Assembly (NCBI GenBank): GCA_024711325.1
Contig: JANJTC010000005.1
Location: forward strand, 1-64,000
From: Bacteriovoracaceae bacterium
GTDB lineage: Bacteria; Bdellovibrionota; Bacteriovoracia; Bacteriovoracales; Bacteriovoracaceae
Direction: 5' to 3'
DNA: 64,000 bases
Below, piece after piece: positions 40,129 to 49,555 of this stretch. The notes beneath the pieces are model-generated. The model was not told the DNA's origin. It ran no database searches and saw only the letters and a program-made list of their open reading frames with translations. How positions within the stretch are numbered: the stretch's first letter is position 1; each line of letters begins with the position of its first letter. The translations under genes were made by a program, and so were the position numbers.

Positions 40129-42274
40129 AGTATCAGTAGAAACCACTGATCTTCATGAGATGTACGAAATTTATGTCGGTCGATCTGAAGACTGTCATGT
40201 GAAAATTGATGATCCTTTGATCTCGAGGCACCATTTTGTCCTAAAGAACCAGGATTCCACTTGGTATTGTGAAAAACTAACTCAATTAGGTGTTGTGACT
40301 TTGAATGGCGCTTTAGTGATCAAAAATCCGGTTCAAAACGGAGATGAGATCAAGTGTGGGGCCTATTCAGTCATCATCACAGGCCTGCCAACATTTAGTC
40401 CCGGTCTTCAGGACATGCCGACTGCTACTCCTGCCTTAATGGTTCAGGAAGAAACACAAATTGTGGCACCTCCAGTAACTCATGAACCTGTTGAGCACGT
40501 TGCAGAAGAAGCTCATGATTTAAACGAAGAGATGGAAGGCTTCGAGTCGCTGGATGATCTTGAGAAATCTGAACCAGAGGTCGACTCCATTGATTTCTCC
40601 AGTGATGAGAATGAATCAAATGATTTGGAATCCGTAGATAGTTTTGGTGGAGATTTAGTAGACAGCAATAATGAATTTAACAGTGATACTGAATCTGGTG
40701 ATGACCAATTTGGACTTGCAGCGATTGAGCCTGAAGAAAGCACCCGTTTTTTTAAGGCCTTTGTAAATTATCAATTGGTACTTTTTGGGGAGCACGCTCC
40801 TTACGACCGATTTCAAATAGATCAGGAAGAGATCTTTATCGGGCGAGATACCAAAAAATGCCAGATTATATTGAATGACCCTGAAGTTTCATCAGTTCAT
40901 GCGGTGATTAAAAAAACTAATATTGAAATTACGCTGGAGGATCTTAATTCCTCTAACGGCACCATCTTAAATGGCGAAAGAATCAATAAGGCCCAAATTA
41001 CTGCCGGAGATGAATTCGTTATCGGAAGCACCAGTTTTACTCTTGAAGTAAGGTCAGATCTGCTTGAGTCTGAATCCGATCGTTTGATGCCTGTAGAATC
41101 AGGGCAAACAATTGAAACAGAAGAAATTGAAGAAGAAGAAGTTTCGATTGATGAAAATGGCGATATTAACTTTGATTCAGATGCTCCTCCTGAAAAGAGC
41201 ATCATTAAACGGATCTGGAAGAATCCCGCTCAAAGAAAGAAAGCAATCTATATTGGTGCCGGACTTGTTCTGGGATATCTTTTTCTGGTTCCGGATGAAG
41301 CGCCTGTACAGGATAAGCCTAAAATCGCCAAAGAAGCCCCGAAGGCCAATGATAAAAATAAAAAGGTTCTCGCACCAGAATTAGAAAACAGTAGGAATAT
41401 GGCCTATGAGTTAGGAGTTAGTTTTTTTGAGCAGAATAAGTATTTCGAAGCATTAAATCAGTTTCAGATAGTTGTGGGAATTGATCCTGAATATAAAAAG
41501 GTCCAGACTTACCTTGAGCAGACAAAAATCGGCCTGAAACGCCTGGATGACCTGGAAGCCCAGAAGCGTGCCGAAGAAGACAGAATTAAAACCAAAAAGT
41601 TGATAGATGAATTAATGATCAAGGCACGTGAAGCTGTAAAAGAGCATAATGTGACTGTAGCCGAAAGTTACTTTTCCCAGATTACTGAAAAAGATCCGGA
41701 AAATATAGAAGTTCAACAGTTGAAACTTGAGCTTGAATCATGGCAAAAAGAAGAAGAGCGTAAGGCCCTTGAGCTTGCCGCTAAGAATGCCGCCAGAAAA
41801 AAGATGATTGATGCCTTGAATCCTGGAAAAACTTTTTATCTAAAAAAAGAATGGTACCGGGCAATTTTGAAGCTGGAGGAATTTCTTAGGACTAAAGGAA
41901 TTGATGAAGACCTGGTGAAAGAAGCTTCAGATATGCTAAGTGATTCCAAGAATCAATTAGCCTCGGATTTAGGACCGCTACTGGGGAAGGCCCGTTCATT
42001 AAAAGAGGGCCAGGACCTGAAGAGTGCTTATGAAACTTTTCTGGATATCCTTAAAATTGAACCAACAAATACCGAAGCTTTGAACGAAGCGGATGATATT
42101 AAGAATCAGCTGGAATCTCGTTCCAAGAGAATTTACCGGGAAGCCATTATAGCAGAATCCCTAAGTCTTTTTGGTGATGCCAAAGAGAAATTTCAGGAAG
42201 TGCAGCAGATCTCTCCAACAGATAGTGAGTACTATAAGAAGGCGAGTGAGAAATTAAGAAATTATCTGGAGTGA
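40088..42274 (+). CDS. Double-FHA membrane protein with TPR-like periplasmic region
   Basis: The 728-residue protein has a first FHA domain at residues 1-95 (Gly31-Arg32, SRHH 46-49, NG 73-74) and an acidic Asp/Glu/Ser linker. A second FHA domain lies at about 225-315 (IGRD, SSVH, SSNGT), then another acidic stretch, a membrane span near 384-401, and a helical C terminus with TPR-like repeats. GTG 40088 is preferred because AGGA lies 10 bases upstream; TTG 40079 is possible. It overlaps the previous gene by about 41 bases. Confidence 0.8.
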   Translation: MKLIVLKNNVPLDEVSVETTDLHEMYEIYVGRSEDCHVKIDDPLISRHHFVLKNQDSTWYCEKLTQLGVVTLNGALVIKNPVQNGDEIKCGAYSVIITGLPTFSPGLQDMPTATPALMVQEETQIVAPPVTHEPVEHVAEEAHDLNEEMEGFESLDDLEKSEPEVDSIDFSSDENESNDLESVDSFGGDLVDSNNEFNSDTESGDDQFGLAAIEPEESTRFFKAFVNYQLVLFGEHAPYDRFQIDQEEIFIGRDTKKCQIILNDPEVSSVHAVIKKTNIEITLEDLNSSNGTILNGERINKAQITAGDEFVIGSTSFTLEVRSDLLESESDRLMPVESGQTIETEEIEEEEVSIDENGDINFDSDAPPEKSIIKRIWKNPAQRKKAIYIGAGLVLGYLFLVPDEAPVQDKPKIAKEAPKANDKNKKVLAPELENSRNMAYELGVSFFEQNKYFEALNQFQIVVGIDPEYKKVQTYLEQTKIGLKRLDDLEAQKRAEEDRIKTKKLIDELMIKAREAVKEHNVTVAESYFSQITEKDPENIEVQQLKLELESWQKEEERKALELAAKNAARKKMIDALNPGKTFYLKKEWYRAILKLEEFLRTKGIDEDLVKEASDMLSDSKNQLASDLGPLLGKARSLKEGQDLKSAYETFLDILKIEPTNTEALNEADDIKNQLESRSKRIYREAIIAESLSLFGDAKEKFQEVQQISPTDSEYYKKASEKLRNYLE

Positions 42275-42275
42275 T

Positions 42276-43013
42276 ATGCGTTTAAAAGCTTATGCAGCAC
42301 AGACTCATCAGGGTCCTTATCTTCAGGTTAATGAAGATGGGTATGATTTTGATTTTGAAAATGAACTTTTTATGATCTTTGATGGCTTTGGTGGCTCAGG
42401 TCTGGGTGACCGGACGGTTGAGAAGCTCAAACAGGAAATTAAGACTTTTTATACTCAAATCTCAGACGATCCCAATGCTACCATGCCGCTTTATTATAAT
42501 CCTCGGAATCTGCTTGAGGGAAATGCCATCCTAAACTCCATGATGAGTGCTCATCAGAATCTTTTGAAAACGAATCTGGAAAAACCGGTTAATCAAAGGG
42601 CAGGGGCGAGTGCGATTGTGGCCGTTAAAGCTGACAGTCTCTTGGTTCTGGTTGGAGTTGGAAACTGTTCGGCCTATCATTTCCGTCAGGGTAAACTTTC
42701 TAAAATTATCGTAGAAGACACTTTTCAGAACCTTTCCAAAGATCAATTTGAATCCCGTTTTCGAACTTCTCCAATGAATGCCCTTGGAATGTACCCGGAA
42801 ATGGGTCATCAACTGCGTGAAGTTCGTCTGGCAGAAGGGGATAAAATCGTGCTTTTGACTGATGGGATTTATGCCCAAGTCAATGAAGATGAACTCCTAT
42901 ACACTCTTAATAAAGCTTCTCCGGATGCTAATGAAAGAGTTAATAGCCTACTAAAACTATCCAATTCTCGAGGCAATACTGATAACCAAACAGCAGTGAT
43001 TCTCGAGTTTTAA
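42276..43013 (+). CDS. PP2C-type protein phosphatase
   Basis: The 245-residue protein has the metal-binding motifs NED at 19-21, FDGFGG at 35-40, LLTDGIYAQV and GNTDNQTAVIL near the end, as in PP2C/Stp serine-threonine phosphatases. It likely removes the phosphothreonine marks read by the three FHA proteins encoded just upstream. No Ser/Thr kinase is in the window. It starts one base after the previous stop and closes the operon. Confidence 0.82.
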   Translation: MRLKAYAAQTHQGPYLQVNEDGYDFDFENELFMIFDGFGGSGLGDRTVEKLKQEIKTFYTQISDDPNATMPLYYNPRNLLEGNAILNSMMSAHQNLLKTNLEKPVNQRAGASAIVAVKADSLLVLVGVGNCSAYHFRQGKLSKIIVEDTFQNLSKDQFESRFRTSPMNALGMYPEMGHQLREVRLAEGDKIVLLTDGIYAQVNEDELLYTLNKASPDANERVNSLLKLSNSRGNTDNQTAVILEF

Positions 43014-43047
43014 CACTTTTTCATTCCCATATGGACCAATGGGCCAC

Positions 43048-43053
43048 TATAAT
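43048..43053 (+). promoter_or_regulatory. Likely -10 element before the response regulator
   Basis: TATAAT preceded by GGGCCAC; no good -35 is seen 17 bases upstream. A very similar GCCACTATAAT occurs before the pseudopilin gene (48705-48715). Confidence 0.4.
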
Positions 43054-43085
43054 TTTTCTTGTAGCTCATAAGGAGAGATTCAGGG

Positions 43086-44363
43086 ATGAACCATAAAGTA
43101 CTTTTGGCGGATGATAGCCTTACCATTCAGAAAGTTATTAAGATCACTTTGGCCAATCAACCTTATGACATTACTGATTGCTCAACTGAAGAAGAACTTT
43201 TTCATCAGCTCACACTTGAGCAACCCAAGCTTGTTTTTTTAGATTTCAATCTTTCTGAGAAATACACTGGCTATGAACTCACCACTAAAATCAAGTCAAT
43301 CTCTCCTGCAACCAAGGTGCTTTTACTTTTAGGCACTTTTGATACGGTTGATGAAGCAGCGATGGAGAAGTGTGGGGCATCCGATAAAATCGTTAAGCCC
43401 TTCGATTCAAACAAGTTCATCGCGATCTGTAAGCAGCTCATTGAAACTTTTGCTGATGATGAGATCCCTTATCCGGAAAGTAAAACTGAAGATGCTCCTC
43501 TTATGTCTGAGAGTGAAGAAGATCAGTGGACTGTTAGCCATTCTACAGAGCAGAAGTTTGCAGCTCCTGAAAAGGAACTGGATAACTCTTTCCCAAACAT
43601 TCAGAATCCTCTGGTTAAAGAAGTTTCTGATTGGGGAATGAGTGTTCCTAACATCATTAATGATCATGAATCACATGATAAGATGATTGATCTTCCACCG
43701 GTCATTGGAGAAGTTAAAGCTGCTCAGGATACTCCGGCCCGGAAAGATCTCTTTGAAACTAAATTTCCTCAAAGTGATGATCTTGATTATCCAACTATTG
43801 AAGAAGTAGCTCCGCCCAAAACCGAAATCCCGACCCCGGCTCCGGCCTCAAAGTTAATTTCAATTGATTCTTTCAATGACAAACCACTAGAAATGGAAAT
43901 TGAAGGCTCATACGTACCGGATGAATCAGATGTATCAAATATTGAAGCCCAGATCCGTGATGAAGTAGAAGAGAATCTCTGGCATGCTGACGAGTTTGAA
44001 GATCTGAAAAAAGAAGTTTCACAAAAAATAGAAGAAGTTCAACATAACTTCCAACCTTCTATCAATGATTTTGACGAATCTCTGTTCAAGCCTCTGGATG
44101 AGAATGAATCCATTGATTGGCAGGAGTCGGGCCACACTTTCCATGAAGCCGCTGCAGAAAATAATGCTCAAACGTTGAACGTGGATGCTTTAAGAAGTGA
44201 AATGGAAGAGATGGTTAAGAAATACGTTAAAGAGTATATGGACCAGCATTTTCAGAAGAGCACTGAGAAGGTTGCCTGGGAAGTTATTCCAGATTTGGCG
44301 GAAAATCTTATCCGTAAGGAACTTTCAAAAATCTCCAATAAGATTTTGGATGATCAGGCCTGA
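43086..44363 (+). CDS. Response regulator with receiver domain and long acidic C-terminal region
   Basis: The 425-residue protein has a CheY-like receiver domain (Asp9, Asp10, phospho-acceptor Asp53, Thr84, Lys104-Pro105). About 230 mainly disordered, acidic residues follow, then a conserved-looking helical end with VAWEVIPDLAENLIRKEL. There is no DNA-binding domain, so output is through protein contacts. Similar receiver proteins with an EVIPDLAE tail occur in delta-proteobacterial lineages. Its stop overlaps that of convergent birA by 10 bases. Confidence 0.82.
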   Translation: MNHKVLLADDSLTIQKVIKITLANQPYDITDCSTEEELFHQLTLEQPKLVFLDFNLSEKYTGYELTTKIKSISPATKVLLLLGTFDTVDEAAMEKCGASDKIVKPFDSNKFIAICKQLIETFADDEIPYPESKTEDAPLMSESEEDQWTVSHSTEQKFAAPEKELDNSFPNIQNPLVKEVSDWGMSVPNIINDHESHDKMIDLPPVIGEVKAAQDTPARKDLFETKFPQSDDLDYPTIEEVAPPKTEIPTPAPASKLISIDSFNDKPLEMEIEGSYVPDESDVSNIEAQIRDEVEENLWHADEFEDLKKEVSQKIEEVQHNFQPSINDFDESLFKPLDENESIDWQESGHTFHEAAAENNAQTLNVDALRSEMEEMVKKYVKEYMDQHFQKSTEKVAWEVIPDLAENLIRKELSKISNKILDDQA

Positions 44364-45028
44364 GAGCTTAATCTCAGGCTGCCGTTATAGAGACGTGTGA
44401 TCTGAGCATCACAACAGATTTCGGCTTCGCCATGAATACCGAGTCCCTGAAAGATACCTTCAAAAACCTCTGCACCTTCTGAAACTTTTACCATTTGATT
44501 TAAGTGGCCACATCTTAACAACCACTCTTTTCTTAAACTATTCGTATCTTCAAAACGATTGTGATGAATGAATTCCGCAATTTCTAAGGCCAGGCTTTTT
44601 TTATCCATTTCAAAGGGAGCTTCATAAATAGCTCCGTATTCATCCTCGTTTGAGAATAAATTGATGCCAATTCCTGCAAGCATTTCGTTTTGGCTTCCTT
44701 GAACCAGAATGCCTCCGCATTTTTTAGATTGTTCATCCCATAAATCATTTGGCCATTTGAGCTTGAGGTGCTTTCCTTTTTTCTCAAAATACATGGCCAC
44801 AATGACGGAAAGTTCCAAAGCGGTATAACTCAAAACTTTATGAGGCCTTAAATTAAACGAAAAACAGAGAGTACCTGGCATTCCACTCCATTTTTTATCT
44901 CCTCGTCCCCGGCCTGATTTTTGATTCTCACAACTTACCAGCAAGTGAGTATGCTCCACCTGCTTTAATTGTTCTTTAAGTACATCTTGTGTAGAATCAC
45001 ATTCAATTACATGTATTTGTTTAATCAT
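44354..45028 (-). CDS. birA: Biotin-[acetyl-CoA carboxylase] ligase
   Basis: The 224-residue protein has GRGRGDKKW at 39-47, KWPND at 91-95 and KKCGGILVQ, the biotinyl-AMP site with the conserved Lys. It lacks the N-terminal helix-turn-helix of E. coli BirA, so it is ligase only. It would biotinylate the carrier protein encoded at 19592-20071. It is divergent from rph with only 11 bases between start codons. Confidence 0.9.
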   Translation of the reverse strand: MIKQIHVIECDSTQDVLKEQLKQVEHTHLLVSCENQKSGRGRGDKKWSGMPGTLCFSFNLRPHKVLSYTALELSVIVAMYFEKKGKHLKLKWPNDLWDEQSKKCGGILVQGSQNEMLAGIGINLFSNEDEYGAIYEAPFEMDKKSLALEIAEFIHHNRFEDTNSLRKEWLLRCGHLNQMVKVSEGAEVFEGIFQGLGIHGEAEICCDAQITRLYNGSLRLSSQA

Positions 45029-45039
45029 TCGAGGTTCCT

Positions 45040-45750
45040 ATGTCTTTAATCAAAAGAAGTACTCCACGCCCTATCAAGTTTACTCCAGGAATTAATCCGT
45101 ATGCTCATGGTTCTGTCATGGCAGAATTTGGAAATACAAAAGTTCATATCACTGCTGCTGTTCAGGAATCAGTTCCTCCCTTCCTGAAAGGTAAAGGTCA
45201 AGGCTGGGTAACTGCGGAATATGCCATGCTTCCTTCTTCTACTCATACCCGTTGTGACCGGGAAAGAAAAGGGGCCTCAGGGCGAACTCAAGAGATTCAG
45301 CGCCTGATTGGACGTGCTCTGCGCTCGATTGTGGATTTAAAAAAATTAGGTGAAAGATCCATCCTGATTGATTGTGATGTGATTGTGGCCGATGGTGGAA
45401 CTCGTACGACTTCTATTTCCGGTGCTTATATTGCACTTGAAATGGCAGTAAGAAAACTCATGAAAGATGGCCTTCTACTTGAGAATCCAATTAAAGACGG
45501 ACTGGCCGCGATCTCTATTGGAATTAATAAAAACGATGAAGTGATCGCTGACTTAAACTATGAAGAGGATTCTTCATGTGGGACTGATATGAATATCGTG
45601 ATGACTGCCAGTGGAAAATTTGTGGAAGTCCAGGGAACTGCTGAAGGTGAGCCCTTTTCAATGGATCATTTACAGGCACTCTTAGGCTGTGCTCAAACGG
45701 CCCTGCAAGTTGTGATAAAAGAACAACGTGCCATATTGGAAAAGCTATAA
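45040..45750 (+). CDS. rph: Ribonuclease PH
   Basis: The 236-residue protein has [16 protein letters not shown], the RNA-binding [19 protein letters not shown] segment and [19 protein letters not shown]. These match RNase PH, which trims tRNA 3' ends phosphorolytically. GAGG lies five bases before the ATG. rdgB follows, a common bacterial pair. Confidence 0.95.
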   Translation: MSLIKRSTPRPIKFTPGINPYAHGSVMAEFGNTKVHITAAVQESVPPFLKGKGQGWVTAEYAMLPSSTHTRCDRERKGASGRTQEIQRLIGRALRSIVDLKKLGERSILIDCDVIVADGGTRTTSISGAYIALEMAVRKLMKDGLLLENPIKDGLAAISIGINKNDEVIADLNYEEDSSCGTDMNIVMTASGKFVEVQGTAEGEPFSMDHLQALLGCAQTALQVVIKEQRAILEKL

Positions 45751-45751
45751 G

Positions 45752-46354
45752 ATGACTTCTTTTATTCTGGCATCAGGTAATGCTCACAAAGCGGAAGAGT
45801 TCAAAGATCTCTTTCAAGGTGTCTTGACGGTGAGTCCAGCCCCTAAAACCCTTGAGGTTGATGAAAGTGGCAAGACCTATACTGAAAACGCTTATCTCAA
45901 GGCCCGGGCCTATTATGAAACCTATCATGCGCCTGCCTTGGCCGATGATTCAGGTCTCAACATCGAAGTCTTGCCTGAAATTCTTGGCGTTCAAAGTGCA
46001 CGCTTTGCTCCTGAACTTTCTGAATATTCTGATAAATGTAAAAAAGTCATCGAACTCTTAGCTGGTAAAGACAATCGCAATGCCTATTTTGTCTGTGTCC
46101 TTTGCTTTTATATCTCGCCAGATGAAGTCTACTTTTTTGAAGGCCGGGTTCATGGAACCATCGGTTTTGCCTTAAAAGGTGATCAGGGTTTTGGTTACGA
46201 TCCAATTTTTATTCCGGAGAGAAAAGAGCAGGATGGGAAGAGTTTAGCGGAACTTCCTGAGTGGAAGAACGAGTTTTCGCACAGGGCCAAGGCCAGTCAA
46301 GCGGCCTTACACTTCTTTAAAGAATCAATGGACAAATCACGTAAGAAGCCTTAA
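45752..46354 (+). CDS. rdgB: Non-canonical purine NTP pyrophosphatase (RdgB/HAM1)
   Basis: The 200-residue protein has ASGNAHKAEEF at the start, LADDSGLNIEVL in the centre and GFGYDPIFIPE, the ITPase signature. It removes dITP and XTP from the nucleotide pool. ATG 45752 directly after the rph stop gives the standard N terminus; an upstream in-frame start would add eight residues. Confidence 0.93.
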   Translation: MTSFILASGNAHKAEEFKDLFQGVLTVSPAPKTLEVDESGKTYTENAYLKARAYYETYHAPALADDSGLNIEVLPEILGVQSARFAPELSEYSDKCKKVIELLAGKDNRNAYFVCVLCFYISPDEVYFFEGRVHGTIGFALKGDQGFGYDPIFIPERKEQDGKSLAELPEWKNEFSHRAKASQAALHFFKESMDKSRKKP

Positions 46355-46376
46355 ATATATTGGTCTCAACAATGAT

Positions 46377-46453
46377 CGGGGTGTAGCGCAGTCTGGTAGC
46401 GTATCTGCTTTGGGAGCAGGTGGTCGTTGGTTCGAATCCAATCACCCCGACCA
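46377..46453 (+). tRNA. tRNA-Pro (anticodon TGG)
   Basis: A 77-base cloverleaf has acceptor arms CGGGGTG and CACCCCG, the TTCGAAT T-loop, anticodon arm CTGCT/GGCAG-type with TGG in the loop, C1-G72 as in bacterial tRNA-Pro, and encoded CCA. A T run follows directly. A weak promoter TGGACA / TTAAAT lies about 25-50 bases upstream inside the rdgB end. Confidence 0.93.
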
Positions 46454-46473
46454 CTTTTTTTCGCAAAATATTT

Positions 46474-47496
46474 TCATTTCCCGAAATCAACTTCAAGTCC
46501 GGTCTCATAAGTCGTTCCACTCTTCTCATCACCTTCACGCACTCTTCCGAAAAATTTAACTCCACTCTTCGTTTTATATTTGATGCCGATCTCTGCTTCT
46601 TCTTGGTTACTGGCAAGACTTCTGGTCTTGAGTCCCTGTTGTCTTGACGTATACCCTGTAAAGACCAGAATCTCAGCATTGTTGGGTGCCTGGATATCAA
46701 GTCCGGCAGTCACACTCACATCTTGTTCAAAATTATTTCCTGAATATTTAACCTCAGTAAAACTCTTCACATTCGAGCTAAGTTTCTGATCCAATCGGGC
46801 GTTGGCCTTGACTTTATCCAGATGAAAGGTCACACCATCTAAAGCTTTCAGGTCTCTTGTTCCAGTGGTGTGGAGAGCTTCCAGAGAGCCTTTAATTTCA
46901 GTGTCTGAAGAAATGACTTGAGTGATGTCGAGACGATTAACGATATCAACTTTAAGAGTAGTATCTATGGGAGCAGGTGCTGACTTCATTTTTTCCACAT
47001 CAACTGAGTAAGCGTTCTCACCCCTGACTTCTGAATTTAATTTCACAGAGGTGTTGGGATTCACATAATGAATGATTTTTTTTCCCGCGCCTTGTGAGAA
47101 GTTGGCCTTGAATTTTCCGGGATGAGAGGCCTGTGATTCAAGAATCTTTTTTGCCGTCTGTACAATGACGTGATCTTCTTCATGAATTTTATACTTGGCC
47201 ACAACCACTGTTGTTTTGGCCTTAGGTACATCCTCACTGATCATCAAGACTTCATACCGGACTTTCTCCGGACGATACAATGATTCTTCATCCGGACAAT
47301 TGGTCAGGGGGTCAAGATACTTATAACTCACCATTGATTTTAAATAGTCGGCCGGCAGACCTTCTGCTGTTGGTTTTTGAGTGAAGTTTTCGAGTTGATT
47401 TTCACTAATGTGATGAGCAATTTTAGAGATGTCCTGAGTAAAGACTTGAGCATAGACCGGAGTTAGGAACAGGATGAAAATAAGGGCTTTCCACAT
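46474..47496 (-). CDS. Exported protein, possible outer-membrane barrel
   Basis: The 340-residue protein has a signal peptide (MWKALIFILFLTPVYA) and a C-terminal half of alternating beta-strand pattern ending in YETGLEVDFGK, suggestive of outer-membrane insertion though the last residue is Lys. The family is not recognised. No clear ribosome-binding site precedes the ATG. A sigma-28-like -10 (TCCGATAA on the minus strand) is very close to the start. Confidence 0.65.
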   Translation of the reverse strand: MWKALIFILFLTPVYAQVFTQDISKIAHHISENQLENFTQKPTAEGLPADYLKSMVSYKYLDPLTNCPDEESLYRPEKVRYEVLMISEDVPKAKTTVVVAKYKIHEEDHVIVQTAKKILESQASHPGKFKANFSQGAGKKIIHYVNPNTSVKLNSEVRGENAYSVDVEKMKSAPAPIDTTLKVDIVNRLDITQVISSDTEIKGSLEALHTTGTRDLKALDGVTFHLDKVKANARLDQKLSSNVKSFTEVKYSGNNFEQDVSVTAGLDIQAPNNAEILVFTGYTSRQQGLKTRSLASNQEEAEIGIKYKTKSGVKFFGRVREGDEKSGTTYETGLEVDFGK

Positions 47497-47608
47497 GGAT
47501 GTCTTATCGGAATTTAGAGGAATTTACTAAAATACTCCGGTCATGAAATGGCAGGTCACTACAGTGTCTTGAAAAGACTTTAAAATGCCTTTTACAGGAG
47601 GTGGATCT

Positions 47609-48166
47609 ATGAAAAAGTTAATCTTTTCAATGATTTTAGGTCTTGGTCTTTTTCCGCTGTCTTCCGAGGCCGGTTTATTGGTGGAACCGGTATTGGGTTA
47701 CACCGTAGGCCAGAAACTTGATATAGACGGGCTGAAGGAATACGACGGAGGCAGGGGAATGTCTTATGGGGGGCGCTTGGGATACCAGACAGGTCCTTGG
47801 CAAATTGGAGCAGACTATCTCAAGAGCAGTATTGATATGAATAGCAGTGATTTTGACGAGAATGCAGATATTACTGAATGGGCGGCGTTTGTGGGTATGG
47901 AATTCCCAATTCTTCTAAGAGGCTATGCAGGTTATATTTTTTCAGCTGAAGGCGAAACTGAACTGAATAATGTTTCTACCGATCTCAAAGATGGAAATGG
48001 ATTTAAACTAGGAGTGGGGTTAACTCCTTTGCCATTTTTAGACATTAATCTTGAGTATCGAAACGGGACTTTTGATAAGTATCGTCAGAACGGAGTAAAC
48101 ATTTCCCAGGATACAGACTATGAAGCGTATATGCTTTCAATTTCGCTTCCTCTGGACTTATTTTGA
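47609..48166 (+). CDS. Outer-membrane beta-barrel protein
   Basis: The 185-residue protein has a signal peptide ending about SSEAG, alternating hydrophobic beta-strands, and a C terminus ending SLPLDLF with terminal Phe, the outer-membrane insertion signal. Size fits an eight-strand barrel of the OmpW/OmpA-like class. ATG 47609 is chosen for CAGGAGG upstream; the 8-residue longer form lacks a signal start. Confidence 0.78.
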   Translation: MKKLIFSMILGLGLFPLSSEAGLLVEPVLGYTVGQKLDIDGLKEYDGGRGMSYGGRLGYQTGPWQIGADYLKSSIDMNSSDFDENADITEWAAFVGMEFPILLRGYAGYIFSAEGETELNNVSTDLKDGNGFKLGVGLTPLPFLDINLEYRNGTFDKYRQNGVNISQDTDYEAYMLSISLPLDLF

Positions 48167-48210
48167 ATTGATTGATTAGATATTTTTATTAACCCTTATA
48201 AAGGAATTCC

Positions 48211-48633
48211 ATGAGATATTTAATCTTGTTCAGCCTTTTTATTTCTCTTTCTGCAGTGGCCTGCCCGGATATTTCCGGAGAGTATGCCTGCTTAAGAAAC
48301 AATCAAACTACTTTCCGTTCAATTGAAGTTATTCCTGGTGGTTTTCGTATGACAAATGGCGCTCATACTAATGATTACATTACAGATGGCACGACCATTC
48401 AGACATTGCCGGATACTGACAGCATGAAAGATGGAAAATATAAGAGTCATTGTCAGGGCAACAAACTAACTGTGGATTTCACGGCCACAATTATGTATGA
48501 AGGTTCTGCGATTGCCCGCCAGGTTTCAAAAACCACTTATCAGTTAAAAAATGATCAGCTTGAGATCATCCAAAAAGTCAGAATGAAAGGGATTCCACTG
48601 CCAACGATTAAAGAGCGTTGTTCTCTTCAATAA
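48211..48633 (+). CDS. Small exported Cys-containing protein
   Basis: The 140-residue protein has a signal peptide and a mature part beginning CPDISGEYAC and ending in ERCSLQ, with paired Cys residues likely to form disulfides. The family is not recognised, but the start CPxxxxxYxxC and the late Cys resemble the protein encoded at 56182-56628. AAAGGA precedes the start. Confidence 0.7.
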   Translation: MRYLILFSLFISLSAVACPDISGEYACLRNNQTTFRSIEVIPGGFRMTNGAHTNDYITDGTTIQTLPDTDSMKDGKYKSHCQGNKLTVDFTATIMYEGSAIARQVSKTTYQLKNDQLEIIQKVRMKGIPLPTIKERCSLQ

Positions 48634-48704
48634 TACCTTAAGACCCTGATCCTTTTTATTTCTGGAGCACAAAAAGTAAAATTGATTATGGGCCATTTTA
48701 TGCT

Positions 48705-48715
48705 GCCACTATAAT
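48705..48715 (+). promoter_or_regulatory. Likely -10 region before the pseudopilin gene
   Basis: GCCACTATAAT contains a perfect TATAAT (48710-48715). The -35 is poor. The same string precedes the response regulator at 43086. Confidence 0.45.
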
Positions 48716-48747
48716 CATCATATTCTTTAATATGTTGAGGTAATGGT

Positions 48748-49545
48748 ATGCAATTGAAGCAGCAGGGTTTTTCTTTGATCGAAGCTCTTATTGGTGTCGC
48801 AGTCCTTGGAGCTTTAAGCTTAGGATTGATGACAATGTTCTCCAATGCTTTTAAACAAGAATCGGCCTTAAACGCAAAACAAGAGTCGAGGACCCTATTT
48901 GATGAGTTAGCACTGACCTTTATTAATTCAGACTCCTGTGGCATCAGGGATGTGGGAGCACTGGGTTCCCTTGATCCAAACAGTAAAAATGAAATTGAAA
49001 TAACTGAAGGCTTAATTGGTCTTCAGGGAAAAGTCATAAGCAAGGGTGGGAATGGCCATTATGGTAAACTGAAGCTTAGCGATACCAATTCAATTACCAT
49101 TTCTCCTTTAACTAATATGGGTCATCTTATGGATTCTCGTTCACAAGTTGATCCAGCCTTAGTCGCCCAAGCTGGCAGCTACGTCAAAATTGGAACTTCC
49201 AATAACTATTCTTCGGAAATCCGCCTGCGTTTTAAAAAGCCTGCTGGAGCTGATAATAATCAAGGTCTTATTATTTTACGCTTTCCGGTTATCCTTACTC
49301 TTGATCATGACAATGGAAATAAAATTACCAGCTGTAGGAGTATTCCAGAGGTTAAACATGCTCAAGAATCCTGTCAGTCGATTGATGGCGGCAACAGTCT
49401 CTCCGCTGAATGGGATGAAGAAGAGTTTAGTTGTAAAGTCTCAGTCAATAGTAACGATGCCGATGGGGGTCTTTGCAATCCTGATCACGACTGCACCAAT
49501 GGTTCCAGTATTAATAAATATCGTACATCTTCGGTTTTAAATTAA
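48748..49545 (+). CDS. Type IV pilin-like protein (pseudopilin)
   Basis: The 265-residue protein has the prepilin leader and cleavage site QQG-FSLIEALIG with Glu at mature position 5, followed by a hydrophobic helix. The mature globular part has six or more Cys and Asp/Asn-rich loops. It would be processed by PilD and inserted into a type IV or type II fibre. It is the first gene of a three-gene set with the S74 fibre gene 10 bases downstream. Confidence 0.82.
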   Translation: MQLKQQGFSLIEALIGVAVLGALSLGLMTMFSNAFKQESALNAKQESRTLFDELALTFINSDSCGIRDVGALGSLDPNSKNEIEITEGLIGLQGKVISKGGNGHYGKLKLSDTNSITISPLTNMGHLMDSRSQVDPALVAQAGSYVKIGTSNNYSSEIRLRFKKPAGADNNQGLIILRFPVILTLDHDNGNKITSCRSIPEVKHAQESCQSIDGGNSLSAEWDEEEFSCKVSVNSNDADGGLCNPDHDCTNGSSINKYRTSSVLN

Positions 49546-49555
49546 AGAGGGTTTT

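Noticed and set aside
46420-46647. Plus-strand frame starting in the tRNA 3' half
   Set aside because: It starts with tRNA sequence and then runs antisense to the exported-protein gene.
46317-46700. Minus-strand frame of 127 codons across the tRNA-Pro gene
   Set aside because: The stretch GFEPTTTCSQSRYATRLRYTP is the well-known false peptide produced by reading a tRNA gene on the antisense strand.
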